A stretch of 8,553 nt of DNA from an uncultured Mailhella sp. (GCA_910577155.1 CAJTMS010000029.1:17546-26098); one strand, 5' to 3'. Positions 1-6,380 are shown, numbered from the stretch's first letter. Translations and numbers: made by a program. Notes: a model not told the origin generated them from the letters alone.

Positions 1-359
1 GCATATCGAGTGGCAATCCCTCGCCAACGTTTTAATTCGAGAAATGCATTTTCAACGCGATGACGTAACCGATAGAGATACTTGTCATAATATCGCTGTT
101 TCTTACGATTTTTGCGTGGAGGGATGACAGGACTGATGCCCTCTTTCTCAAGGTGTTTCACAAATTCATTGCTGTCATATCCCTTGTCCGCCAACAGGTT
201 TTCGGCATTTATTCCTTTAATAAGTGTGCAAGCTTGAGAACAATCTGCAATGGTACCTGCTGTAATAAACATTCTGACCGGCATACCATGCGCATCCACG
301 GCCAAATGTATCTTTGAGTGAGCCTCCTTTTGAGCGGTCCATATCCTGATTTCCTCCAT
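1..359 (-). CDS. IS5-family transposase, C-terminal frame (OrfB), partial
   Basis: Read in the frame one base ahead of OrfA, the minus strand gives KIHLAVDAHGMPV, then LLADKGYDS, then YRLRHRVENAFLELKRWRG, ending in IATRY at the window edge. These supply the second catalytic aspartate (LLADKGYD) and the catalytic glutamate (RHRVEN) of the DDE triad. In a fused product they would be about D169 and E214. No stop interrupts this frame from 359 to 1. An ATG at 359 could start it independently, but residues before KIHL do not look family-like, so production as an OrfA-OrfB fusion is more likely. The C-terminus is cut by the window. Confidence 0.8.
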   Translation of the reverse strand, partial: MEEIRIWTAQKEAHSKIHLAVDAHGMPVRMFITAGTIADCSQACTLIKGINAENLLADKGYDSNEFVKHLEKEGISPVIPPRKNRKKQRYYDKYLYRLRHRVENAFLELKRWRGIATRY

Positions 360-693
360 GTGCGCCTGCCGCATGCGGGTGTACCTTGATATGGCTTGCG
401 TCTATCATAAGCCACTCAAAATCTGGTTCTGCGATAAAGATTTCAAGCAAGTATTCCCAAACTCCGGCGTCTCTCCAACGGCAAAACCGACGGTGAGTAT
501 TTTTCCAGTCACCATAATCAGGAGGTAAATCTCTCCACGGAGCTCCTGTGTGGAGTATCCAAAAAACAGCATTAAGAAAGTACCGATTGTCACAGGCAGT
601 CACACCCCGTGTACCTTCTCGTCCTGGCAGGTGCGGTTTTAAAAGTTCCCAAACTCTGTCAGATATGTCATGACGACGATGTGCATACTTCAT
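217..693 (-). CDS. IS5-family transposase, N-terminal frame (OrfA)
   Basis: This 158-codon frame encodes the N-terminal half of an IS5-family DDE transposase. The early residues carry the DUF4096-like recognition region (ISDRVWELLKPHLPG, then NAVFWILHTGAPWRDLPPDYG). The first catalytic aspartate is in LMIDASHIKVHPHA, at about D98. After about residue 127 the translation stops resembling the family and ends at an unrelated stop; the true continuation is in the frame one base further on. The ATG at 693 is preceded by AGGAG at a spacing of about 6-7 bases, so the start is well supported. The remaining catalytic residues lie in the overlapping second frame. The protein would cut and join DNA at the ends of its own element. 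Whether the frame change is programmed or a mutation cannot be settled from one copy. Confidence 0.85.
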   Translation of the reverse strand: MKYAHRRHDISDRVWELLKPHLPGREGTRGVTACDNRYFLNAVFWILHTGAPWRDLPPDYGDWKNTHRRFCRWRDAGVWEYLLEIFIAEPDFEWLMIDASHIKVHPHAAGAHGGNQDMDRSKGGSLKDTFGRGCAWYAGQNVYYSRYHCRLFSSLHTY

Positions 694-699
694 ATATTC

Positions 700-716
700 T
701 CTCCTTTTTTAGGAGA
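700..716 (-). promoter_or_regulatory. hairpin over the transposase Shine-Dalgarno
   Basis: The transposase ribosome-binding sequence (AGGAGA, read 705 to 700 on the minus strand) can pair with TCTCCT lying just upstream (716 to 711), leaving a five-A loop. The stem is only 6 bp. It would mask the ribosome site in any transcript covering both arms, an arrangement known to dampen translation of other IS transposases. The function here is inferred. Confidence 0.35.
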
Positions 717-742
717 ATAACAGAGTTTCGCGAAAATTAAAA

Positions 743-760
743 GTCAATTGACGACACTAT
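743..760 (-). repeat. probable terminal inverted repeat of the IS
   Basis: On the minus strand the segment reads ATAGTGTCGTCAATTGAC, about 50 bases before the transposase start. Length and position suit an IS5-family terminal repeat. It contains a self-complementary GTCAATTGAC (743-752) and a TTGACT that could act as a -35 box for the transposase. The partner repeat is outside the window, so this assignment is inferred from position only. Confidence 0.4.
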
Positions 761-822
761 CTAGGATGTGTTCTGAATTTTTTAGCTATAAGATAACTTG
801 ATTGTATAAAATAAGAAAGATA

Positions 823-849
823 ATTGCTTCGCGTTCACTCGTAATGACG
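823..849. repeat. dispersed intergenic repeat-like motif
   Basis: The stretch begins ATTGCTTCGCGTTCAC and ends CTCGTAATGACG. On the minus strand this is close to the GTCATTGCGAGCGAA...CGAAGCAAT type of intergenic palindromic repeat seen in many bacterial genomes. A weaker look-alike (ATTGTGCTTCTTCTCACGTC) follows at 861-880. Only one good copy lies in this window, so the call rests on recognition of the motif. Confidence 0.35.
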
Positions 850-1060
850 ATATAAACGGCATTGTGCTTCTTCTCACGTCATTATCCCTGCTGTCGCTAT
901 CTGTAAAGTTCATTCTTCGCTAGCTACCTGTTAATCTATTAAAGGTTCTGTAATTTGATATTCATATTCTGAATATTAAGCGGAGACGCTTTAATAATTG
1001 TATTTTTCATTTTATCAAGAGAAGATAATTTTATAAGGAAATGTTCTACTATACAGTTGA

Positions 1061-1069
1061 TGTTATAAT
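1061..1069 (+). promoter_or_regulatory. extended -10 promoter element
   Basis: TGTTATAAT is a perfect TATAAT (1064-1069) with the TGn extension one base upstream, the pattern that lets sigma-70-type polymerase start without a good -35. No good -35 is present 16-18 bases upstream. A start near 1076 would place the hairpin island at about +30. In such AT-rich DNA a chance match is possible. Confidence 0.35.
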
Positions 1070-1104
1070 AATTTGATATCATTCAAAATTTTCAGCTAGT
1101 CTTT

Positions 1105-1135
1105 GCTTATGGGGGAACCGGATTCCCCCATAAGC
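1105..1135. repeat. perfect 13-bp inverted repeat (hairpin H1)
   Basis: Arms 1105-1117 and 1123-1135 are exactly complementary, with loop CCGGA. No T-run follows on either strand, so it is not a normal intrinsic terminator. Confidence 0.9.
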
Positions 1136-1211
1136 CCGCATTGCTTGTTCCTGATACACCTGTCAGTCAACTCGTCAGAGTTCAAGACTTACAGTTTGTT
1201 CAGGTTCACGT

Positions 1212-1260
1212 CCTGTGTGTCCCCATGTTTACATCTTCGATATACATGGGGACACACAGG
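1212..1260. repeat. perfect 17-bp inverted repeat (hairpin H4)
   Basis: Arms CCTGTGTGTCCCCATGT (1212-1228) and its exact complement (1244-1260) enclose a 15-base loop. No T-run follows on either strand. Perfect long arms outside a gene suggest either a maintained RNA stem or a recently moved palindromic element. Confidence 0.9.
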
Positions 1261-1380
1261 GGGGCTAAAAGAAAAACAAGAAGGTATGTTTTATAAGAGA
1301 AGGATAAAATTTATTTATCAACTGCCTTCTATGACAGAGCGTTTTATAATTATCATATCAGAATAGAATTTAAATATAAA

Positions 1381-1404
1381 AGGTCGGTTTGCACCGACCT
1401 TTTT
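1381..1404. terminator. bidirectional intrinsic terminator after cstA
   Basis: AGGTCGGT (1381-1388) pairs with ACCGACCT (1393-1400) around TTGC. On the plus strand it is followed by a T-run (1400-1404). On the minus strand it is followed by TTTATATTT, 40 bases past the cstA stop. It can end cstA transcription and also any plus-strand RNA coming from the hairpin island. Confidence 0.85.
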
Positions 1405-1440
1405 ATCTATTTTTCCAGCGGGAATTAGCCACAGAAAATA

Positions 1441-2877
1441 TTAGTCATCAGTAGGAGCGTCCTTGATTGGCTTCTTTGCAAAAGCAAGGAAAGAACCAAT
1501 AGCAATGACAGCGCCGGCAATACCAATATAGGTAGAAATGGTATAGTCAATACCAAAGCCTAAGTTCTTGTCCATGCAGATGTAGCTGACGACAACTGCA
1601 GTCATGAACGTTGCCGGAATGGTTGCAATCCAGTGTAAACGTCCCTTGCGGTAAAGATAAGCGGCGCCAGCCCAAAGCATGATACATGCGAGGGTTTGGT
1701 TTGACCAGCCAAAGTAACGCCAGATAACGTTAAAGTCGATTTGGGTAAGAACTGCACCCACGATGAAAAGCGGGATAGCAATGGAAAGACGGTTTTTGGA
1801 AGGAGTTTGACTGTAATTGAATACTTCTGCAATAGTAAGACGAGCTGCACGGAACGCAGTATCACCGGAGGTAATAGGAAGAACAATAACGCCGAGAACT
1901 GCCAAAATACCACCCACGGATCCCATAAGGCTCAGTGCGGATTGGTTGACAACGTTTGCAGGACCGCCGGCAGCAAGAGCAGCCTGTAATTCTGCGGGAC
2001 TTTGATAGAAAGTCATACCAACTGTTGCCCAGATAAGACCAATGAAACCTTCACCTATCATTGCGCCATAGAAAACAGGGTGTCCATAGCTTTCTTTGGT
2101 AAGACAGCGGGACATAAGAGGTGATTGTGTTGCGTGGAAACCTGATAAGGCACCACAGGCAATGGTGACAAAGATAAGCGGGAAGATAGGAAGCGGGTTA
2201 TCGCCCGGGAATTGGTTTGTCATTTCTGCTGCCGGATAGAAATCATATCCTTTTGCAAAAAGCATAACAGTCATACCAACAGCCATGATAAGGAGCACTG
2301 CACCGAAAATAGGGTACAAGCGGCCGATAATTTTATCAATAGGCAAAATAGTTGCAAGCAGGTAGTATGCAAAAATGATAACAAGCCAAATATTCATATC
2401 AATGCTTGTGAGGTTCTTAAGAAGCATAGCAGGTGAAGTCATAAATACAACACCAACGAGCAAAAGAAGAATAACAGCAAACAATTGCATGATACGTTTG
2501 AATACGTTACCCAAGTTGTATCCTACAATATTTGGAACGTTTGTTCCTTTGTAACGGATAGAAAGCATACCGGACATATAGTCATGAACAGCTCCTGCAA
2601 AAATACTGCCGATAACAATCCAAAACAGAGCTGCAGGACCATACAATGCGCCGAGAATAGGTCCGAAAATAGGTCCGATACCGGCAATGTTCAATAGTTG
2701 GATAAGCCAAATTTTTGTTGGTGACATTGGAACATAGTCAACGCCGTCAGCCATTGAAACTGCAGGAGTCGGACGGTTATTGTCTGCACCGAAAATTTTG
2801 GTAACAATTTTACCGTAAACAAAATATCCCACAAGTAATGCTGCACAGGCGAGTAAAAAATACACGTAACGTGGCAT
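1441..2877 (-). CDS. cstA: CstA-family carbon starvation protein, short form (peptide/pyruvate-type transporter)
   Basis: This 478-residue polytopic inner-membrane protein belongs to the CstA/BtsT family. Known members import peptides or pyruvate, usually when better carbon is scarce. Family segments are clear: the first membrane helix at residues 5-21, the GPILGALYGPAALFWIVIG block with AGAVHDY at about 72-100, SGFHATQSPLMSRC at about 245-258, SGDTAFRAARL at about 337-347 and FGWSNQTLA at about 389-397. Enterobacterial CstA and BtsT are about 700 residues, so this is the shorter type lacking the extra C-terminal region; it is not a truncation, since it ends with a hydrophilic tail and its own terminator. 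The ATG is preceded by AGGGG at suitable spacing. It stands alone, divergent from uvrC. No two-component or LytTR regulator lies beside it. The substrate cannot be read from the sequence. Confidence 0.93.
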   Translation of the reverse strand: MPRYVYFLLACAALLVGYFVYGKIVTKIFGADNNRPTPAVSMADGVDYVPMSPTKIWLIQLLNIAGIGPIFGPILGALYGPAALFWIVIGSIFAGAVHDYMSGMLSIRYKGTNVPNIVGYNLGNVFKRIMQLFAVILLLLVGVVFMTSPAMLLKNLTSIDMNIWLVIIFAYYLLATILPIDKIIGRLYPIFGAVLLIMAVGMTVMLFAKGYDFYPAAEMTNQFPGDNPLPIFPLIFVTIACGALSGFHATQSPLMSRCLTKESYGHPVFYGAMIGEGFIGLIWATVGMTFYQSPAELQAALAAGGPANVVNQSALSLMGSVGGILAVLGVIVLPITSGDTAFRAARLTIAEVFNYSQTPSKNRLSIAIPLFIVGAVLTQIDFNVIWRYFGWSNQTLACIMLWAGAAYLYRKGRLHWIATIPATFMTAVVVSYICMDKNLGFGIDYTISTYIGIAGAVIAIGSFLAFAKKPIKDAPTDD

Positions 2878-2909
2878 AGTAGATACCCCTTTTTATAAAA
2901 GTTAAATAA

Positions 2910-2938
2910 AAAATATTATAAATAGGAATAATTGTCAA
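2910..2938 (-). promoter_or_regulatory. putative cstA promoter
   Basis: A consensus TTGACA is read on the minus strand (2938 to 2933). Seventeen bases further is TATTTT (2915 to 2910), a 4/6 match; TAATAT lies closer, at 14 bases. The -35 is good but the -10 choice is uncertain in this AT-rich spacer. The start would be about 25-30 bases before the cstA ATG. Confidence 0.45.
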
Positions 2939-2978
2939 TAAAAATTTAACGGCATTAATTTTACAGAGATAAAAAAAA

Positions 2979-3005
2979 ATGGCAGAATGGAAAAACACGA
3001 GGTGA
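2979..3005 (+). other. possible 8-codon leader ORF before uvrC
   Basis: ATG GCA GAA TGG AAA AAC ACG AGG TGA encodes MAEWKNTR and stops two bases before the preferred uvrC ATG at 3008. Its last codons overlap the GAGG ribosome site of uvrC, which would allow translational coupling. It lacks a clear ribosome site of its own, so it may be chance. Confidence 0.15.
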
Positions 3006-3007
3006 AA

Positions 3008-4942
3008 ATGGAAAAACCAAAAAGTATCCCCACCGGTGCAGGTGTATATTTGTATAAGGATAAAGGGGGAAGAATTATTTATGTCGGCAAAGCACGGAAT
3101 TTAAAAAAACGTGTTTTATCCTATTTTCGCCCGAAAAACCAGTTGACGGCAAAAACACGGGCAATGATGAGCCATGCCGTTTCCATTGAATTTCTTACCA
3201 CAAATACGGAAAAAGAGGCATTGCTTTTGGAAGCAAGCCTAATTAAAAAACACAGACCCCACTACAATATTGTTCTGCGTGATGATAAGCAGTATATTTT
3301 ATTCAGGATTGCTGTAAAAAATCCCTATCCTCGTCTTGAGGTGGTACGGAAAGTGAAAAAGGACGGAGCCCATTATTTTGGACCTTTTACTTCTTCACAG
3401 GCAGCCCGTGAAACATGGAAAACCCTGCATACTGTTTTCCCGCTGCGGCGCTGTAATGACAGGGCAATGAAAAATCGTGTCCGTCCTTGTTTATACCACC
3501 ATATCGGGCTTTGTCTTGCTCCTTGTTCCGGCAAGGTAAGCCAAGAAGAATATTTTGCAGTTATCCAAAAAGTGGAATTATTTTTATCAGGCAAATCGCG
3601 TGAACTGGTGGAATATATTACCCAAAAAATGGAAGAAGCCTCAGAAAAACTGGAGTTTGAAGAAGCTGCAAAATTGCGGGATCAACGGATAGCAATAGAA
3701 AAAACCATTGAAAAACAAGGGGTTGTTTTTCATAATGGGGCAGATATGGATGTCATGGGGCTCTGCTCACGGGGGGATGGCTTAGCTCTTGCGGTGCTTT
3801 TTGTCCGCGGCGGACAGGTTATTGATAAAGCAACCTTTTTTTGGGCAGGGCTTGTCATGGAAGATGCCAATGAGCTTTTGCTCGGTTTTTTAACACAGTT
3901 TTATTCTCAGGATAAGGATATTCCTCCGCGCATTGTTTTGCCATGGGCGCTGACGCCGGAAAACACCATGCAGGATAATCTTGAAAATCCTGCTTTGATT
4001 GGAGCACTCGGGGCCGAATATGTTTTACAGGAACATGAAGAAGATTTAGAAAGCATTGCGGCAATTTTGAGCGAATGGCGCGGAGCAAATGTGCGGATTG
4101 TGGCTGCACGGACTAAGGATGATTATCAGCTTGTGGAAATGGCAAAAAATAATGCCAGAGAAACTGTGTATAAACGGTCAGATTTGGGTATGGACGAACG
4201 GTTGGCGGCTCTTTTTAAAGTACAGGAGCCTATACGCAGGATTGAATGTGTTGACGTATCCCATACTTCCGGTACTGCAACAAAGGTGGGATTGGTTGTT
4301 TATCAGGACGGCAAGCCGCACAAATCGGATTATCGTGTCTGGAATATGGAAAATACCCATGGCGATGATTATTTGGCCTTGTCGCAGTGGGCAAAGCGCA
4401 GGGCAGAACATGGCGCTCCATGGCCGCATTTGTTTCTTATCGACGGCGGACGAGGGCAGGTCAATACCGTGCATGCAAGTTTTCAAGAATTTTTTTCAGC
4501 ACAATTGATACGAGATGCTCAGTCTTTTGACCTGGAAGAGGGACAATTGCCCTTTATCCTTGCGGGGATTGCAAAAGCCCGTGATGAACAGGGGCATGCG
4601 GACAGGCGGGCAGGCAACCTTGCTGACAGGATTTTTTTACCAAACAGAACAAATCCTCTGCCGTTTAAAGAGGGAAGCCATGAACTGTTATTCCTGCAGT
4701 CAATCCGTGATGCGACCCATGATTTTGCCATAGGCAGACACAGGCAGGCTCGGACAAAACAAGGGCTTGATATGCAGCTTTTACATTTGCCCCATGTAGG
4801 ACAGGAAACAGCAAAACTGCTATGGGAACATTTTAAGAGTTTGGAAGAAATGAAAAAAGCAAGTGTTGATGAATTAATGCAATTGCCGAAAGTGGGCAGA
4901 AAAAAAGCATTGCAATTGTGGGAAAGCCTGCAAAAATTATAG
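3008..4942 (+). CDS. uvrC: UvrABC system protein C (excision repair endonuclease subunit)
   Basis: UvrC makes the 3' and 5' incisions around lesions marked by UvrA-UvrB in nucleotide excision repair. All parts are present in 644 residues. The GIY-YIG domain spans about 8-90 (GVYLY, IYVGKA), with likely catalytic Tyr25, Arg35 and Glu75. Four cysteines (149, 161, 169, 173) have the 11-7-3 spacing of the UvrC iron-sulfur cluster. The UVR motif that binds UvrB is at about 200-235. The RNase H-like 5' nuclease carries DVSH (Asp416), DGGRGQ (Asp479) and RDATHDF (His571). Two helix-hairpin-helix motifs end the protein (about 590-640). The ATG at 3008 has GAGG five bases upstream; an in-frame ATG at 2987 (651 residues) has no ribosome site and adds MEKHEVK. 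No clear terminator follows directly. Confidence 0.96.
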   Translation: MEKPKSIPTGAGVYLYKDKGGRIIYVGKARNLKKRVLSYFRPKNQLTAKTRAMMSHAVSIEFLTTNTEKEALLLEASLIKKHRPHYNIVLRDDKQYILFRIAVKNPYPRLEVVRKVKKDGAHYFGPFTSSQAARETWKTLHTVFPLRRCNDRAMKNRVRPCLYHHIGLCLAPCSGKVSQEEYFAVIQKVELFLSGKSRELVEYITQKMEEASEKLEFEEAAKLRDQRIAIEKTIEKQGVVFHNGADMDVMGLCSRGDGLALAVLFVRGGQVIDKATFFWAGLVMEDANELLLGFLTQFYSQDKDIPPRIVLPWALTPENTMQDNLENPALIGALGAEYVLQEHEEDLESIAAILSEWRGANVRIVAARTKDDYQLVEMAKNNARETVYKRSDLGMDERLAALFKVQEPIRRIECVDVSHTSGTATKVGLVVYQDGKPHKSDYRVWNMENTHGDDYLALSQWAKRRAEHGAPWPHLFLIDGGRGQVNTVHASFQEFFSAQLIRDAQSFDLEEGQLPFILAGIAKARDEQGHADRRAGNLADRIFLPNRTNPLPFKEGSHELLFLQSIRDATHDFAIGRHRQARTKQGLDMQLLHLPHVGQETAKLLWEHFKSLEEMKKASVDELMQLPKVGRKKALQLWESLQKL

Positions 4943-5273
4943 TTATGGGCTGAGAGTATTTTCACATAACATTCAGAGAAAAGCAAAAAGATTTTAACAC
5001 GTTATTAGAGAAAGAGTTTGATGAACAAATAAATTCTTTCACTTACAAAAAGTAATCCTGTTTTTATGAAATAAAAACAAGCGAAGAGGGTATGGGGGAG
5101 CGGCGGCTATTAATGAGCTTGCAAGTTTTACAGGTGGCGGCAGCAGAGATACGGATAGCAGCAGCCGAGCTGATTATTTTCCCATAAAGAATAACTGTAC
5201 ATTTTTGTAATGAACTCTAACTGTTGTAAAATCAACCGTATACTATAACGGAGCGTTTTGATTATTAAAAATA
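4943..5273 (+). other. 331-bp uvrC-downstream spacer with decayed-looking open stretches
   Basis: No gene is called. One plus frame is open from 4954 to the TAA at 5053 and reads like protein (EYFHITFREKQKD, then LLEKEFDEQINSF), but it has no start codon. A GC-richer patch at 5080-5190 in another frame gives GGAAAINELASFTGGG and ends at the TAA at 5208. These could be remnants of one broken gene or chance. An AT-only hairpin (GTTTTTAT/ATAAAAAC, 5060-5078) lies between them. Confidence 0.4.
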
Positions 5274-5300
5274 AAAAAGCCATACATGGTATGGCTTTTT
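5274..5300. terminator. bidirectional intrinsic terminator
   Basis: GCCATAC (5279-5285) pairs with GTATGGC (5289-5295) around ATG, flanked by an A-run (5273-5278) and a T-run (5296-5300), so it works in both directions. It lies directly after the stop of the flavoprotein gene and ends the purD operon. It would also stop read-through from uvrC. Confidence 0.9.
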
Positions 5301-5303
5301 GTT

Positions 5304-5849
5304 TTACGCTTCATTGATTTTGTTTGCTGTTTCTTGGATTTTTTCTTCAAAATCAGGTACTTTCAAGATGTCACCAGCGTTATAGGCGGAAAAAGAGCAA
5401 GAATGGATATGTTCCCAATGCAGGAAATGTGAAATAAGTTTAAATTGTTCATCAATCATTTTGTACTGATCCATGGAAAGTCCGCTTGCTCCAACAGTGA
5501 TATTGACAATTTTTTTGGATAAAAGACCGAAAGCTTGTTCACGGGCGACAAATTTATCGATAAATAATTTTAATTGTCCGGACATACCCATCCAAAAAAC
5601 AGGTGTTCCAAAAACAATGCAATGGGCATCATAAATTTTTTGGAGCATAGTATTGGTATCATCTTTTTGGACGCAAAAACCTCCGTTCGTTTTACATTGG
5701 AGGCAGGAAAGACAAGGAGTGACAGCCATGGAATAGGATTGTAAAAGCTCAGCAGTATGATGAGGACTGAGTTTTTCTGCAAGCCTTTCTAAGGCAGTGG
5801 CAGTATTTCCGGTACGTCTGGGACTGCCGTTGATTAATAAAATTTTCAT
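5304..5849 (-). CDS. flavodoxin-fold NAD(P)H-dependent FMN reductase / iron-sulfur flavoprotein-like
   Basis: This 181-residue cytoplasmic protein has the NADPH-dependent FMN reductase fold. MKILLINGSPRRTGNT at the N-terminus is the FMN phosphate-binding loop, and FGTPVFWMGMSGQLKLFIDK (about 80-99) is the second flavin-binding stretch. Cysteines 46, 49, 52 and 59 follow the pattern CX2CX2CX6C, within the compact CX2CX2CX4-7C motif that holds the [4Fe-4S] cluster in the archaeal iron-sulfur flavoprotein Isf. Electron transfer through FMN and possibly a cluster is therefore likely; the natural partner is unknown. AAGGAA lies five bases before the ATG. It is the last gene of an operon, starting 33 bases after purE. 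No direct purine role is known for the family, so it may simply share the transcript. A plain FMN reductase without a cluster is the alternative. Confidence 0.85.
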   Translation of the reverse strand: MKILLINGSPRRTGNTATALERLAEKLSPHHTAELLQSYSMAVTPCLSCLQCKTNGGFCVQKDDTNTMLQKIYDAHCIVFGTPVFWMGMSGQLKLFIDKFVAREQAFGLLSKKIVNITVGASGLSMDQYKMIDEQFKLISHFLHWEHIHSCSFSAYNAGDILKVPDFEEKIQETANKINEA

Positions 5850-5882
5850 GATATTTCCTTAAAAATTAAAAGTTATCAGAAC

Positions 5883-6380
5883 TTATTGGTATTTTGTTTC
5901 TATTTCTTTTGCTGATTTTTCAACAGAATCAACAAAGGATTGCCGTTCTTTTATAAGAGCTTCTGCAACGTTTTTGTCATGAAGCGCAATAATTTGTGCA
6001 GCCATATAGGCGGCATTTTTGGCTCCGGCTTTATCCAGTGCAACGGTGCCAACAGGAAAACCGGAAGGCATCTGCACTGTAGCTAAAAGAGAATCAAGCC
6101 CATTCAAAGAAGAACCCGTCAGCGGAATACCAATAACAGGTTTAATGGTTCTTGCCGCCACTGCACCGGCAAGGTGAGCAGCCATGCCCGCAGCACAAAT
6201 AAAGACCTGACAGCCTTGTTTTTCTAACTCATCAATAATTTTTTCCGTCCGAAGCGGGGTACGGTGTGCAGAAGAAATTGTAAAACAATAGGAAATTCCC
6301 AGTTTTTTCAAGACGTCAACACAAGGGCTGATTGTATTTTCATCAGAGGCAGACCCCATTAAAATACCTACTTGTACCAT
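5883..6380 (-). CDS. purE: N5-carboxyaminoimidazole ribonucleotide mutase (PurE)
   Basis: PurE supplies the carboxylated intermediate CAIR in IMP synthesis; class I enzymes convert N5-CAIR made by PurK. The 165 residues match the small homo-octameric PurE. MGSASDE (8-14) is the phosphate-binding loop, SSAHRTP (36-42) holds the catalytic histidine (His39), and AAGMAAHLAGAVAA (63-76) and SLNGLDSLLATVQMP (91-105) complete the active site. SAHRTP and AAHLAG resemble class I, not the CO2-using class II of Treponema, which has SAHKT and lacks the AAHL segment. PurK is not in the window. The purD stop lies 11 bases before the ATG and AAGGA sits in the gap, so the two are co-translated from one message. 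Confidence 0.95.
   Translation of the reverse strand: MVQVGILMGSASDENTISPCVDVLKKLGISYCFTISSAHRTPLRTEKIIDELEKQGCQVFICAAGMAAHLAGAVAARTIKPVIGIPLTGSSLNGLDSLLATVQMPSGFPVGTVALDKAGAKNAAYMAAQIIALHDKNVAEALIKERQSFVDSVEKSAKEIETKYQ

Larger units (their letters stand above)
1..760 (-). mobile_element. IS5-family insertion sequence (IS427/IS1031-like), 5' part only
   Basis: The minus strand carries a DDE transposase in two overlapping frames, preceded by a probable terminal repeat near 743-760. The element enters at about 760 and runs off the left edge of the window; roughly the last 20-25 transposase residues and the distal terminal repeat are missing. The base just outside the probable end starts a CTAG tetranucleotide (761-764), which fits the short TA/CTAG-type targets known for this part of the IS5 family. 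The outer boundary is inferred, because the partner inverted repeat is not visible for comparison. Confidence 0.8.
1105..1260 (+). ncRNA. candidate structured RNA: four-hairpin GC island
   Basis: Four hairpins follow each other. H1: GCTTATGGGGGAA at 1105-1117 pairs perfectly with 1123-1135 around a 5-base loop. H2: CTGATA at 1151-1156 pairs with TGTCAG at 1161-1166, including one G-U pair. H3: AACTC at 1169-1173 pairs with GAGTT at 1178-1182. H4: 17 bp perfect between 1212-1228 and 1244-1260 with a 15-base loop. GC is about half here against roughly a quarter in the flanks. The G-U pair of H2 would be a C-A mismatch in the opposite transcript, which slightly favours the plus strand. An extended -10 lies upstream and a terminator downstream (1381-1404). 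No known RNA family was recognised; a palindromic mobile or REP-like element is the main alternative. Confidence 0.35.
764..1380. other. 617-bp spacer between the IS and cstA without a convincing protein gene
   Basis: Stops are frequent in all frames. The longest open stretch (TTG start at 1103, 87 codons, plus) runs through two perfect hairpins and has no ribosome site, so it is not called. The left part (764-1100) is AT-rich, with one dispersed-repeat-like motif at 823-849 and a 5-bp GAGA-tetraloop hairpin at 978-991. The right part holds the GC-rich hairpin island described separately. Confidence 0.7.

Noticed and set aside
1103..1366. 87-codon plus-strand open frame with a TTG start between the IS and cstA
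   Set aside because: It runs through both perfect hairpins, has no ribosome site, and its product looks like translated palindromes, not a folded protein.
2810..2998. 62-codon minus-strand open frame across the cstA-uvrC spacer
   Set aside because: It overlaps the cstA start in another frame and covers the cstA promoter; its hydrophobic composition follows from AT-rich DNA.
4519..4986. 155-codon minus-strand open frame over the end of uvrC
   Set aside because: It lies antisense to well-conserved UvrC sequence (RNase H-like and HhH regions) and has no recognisable family features.
5883..6380. class II (CO2-using) PurE
   Set aside because: The SAHRTP and AAHLAG segments match class I; class II proteins such as that of Treponema have SAHKT and lack the AAHL region.
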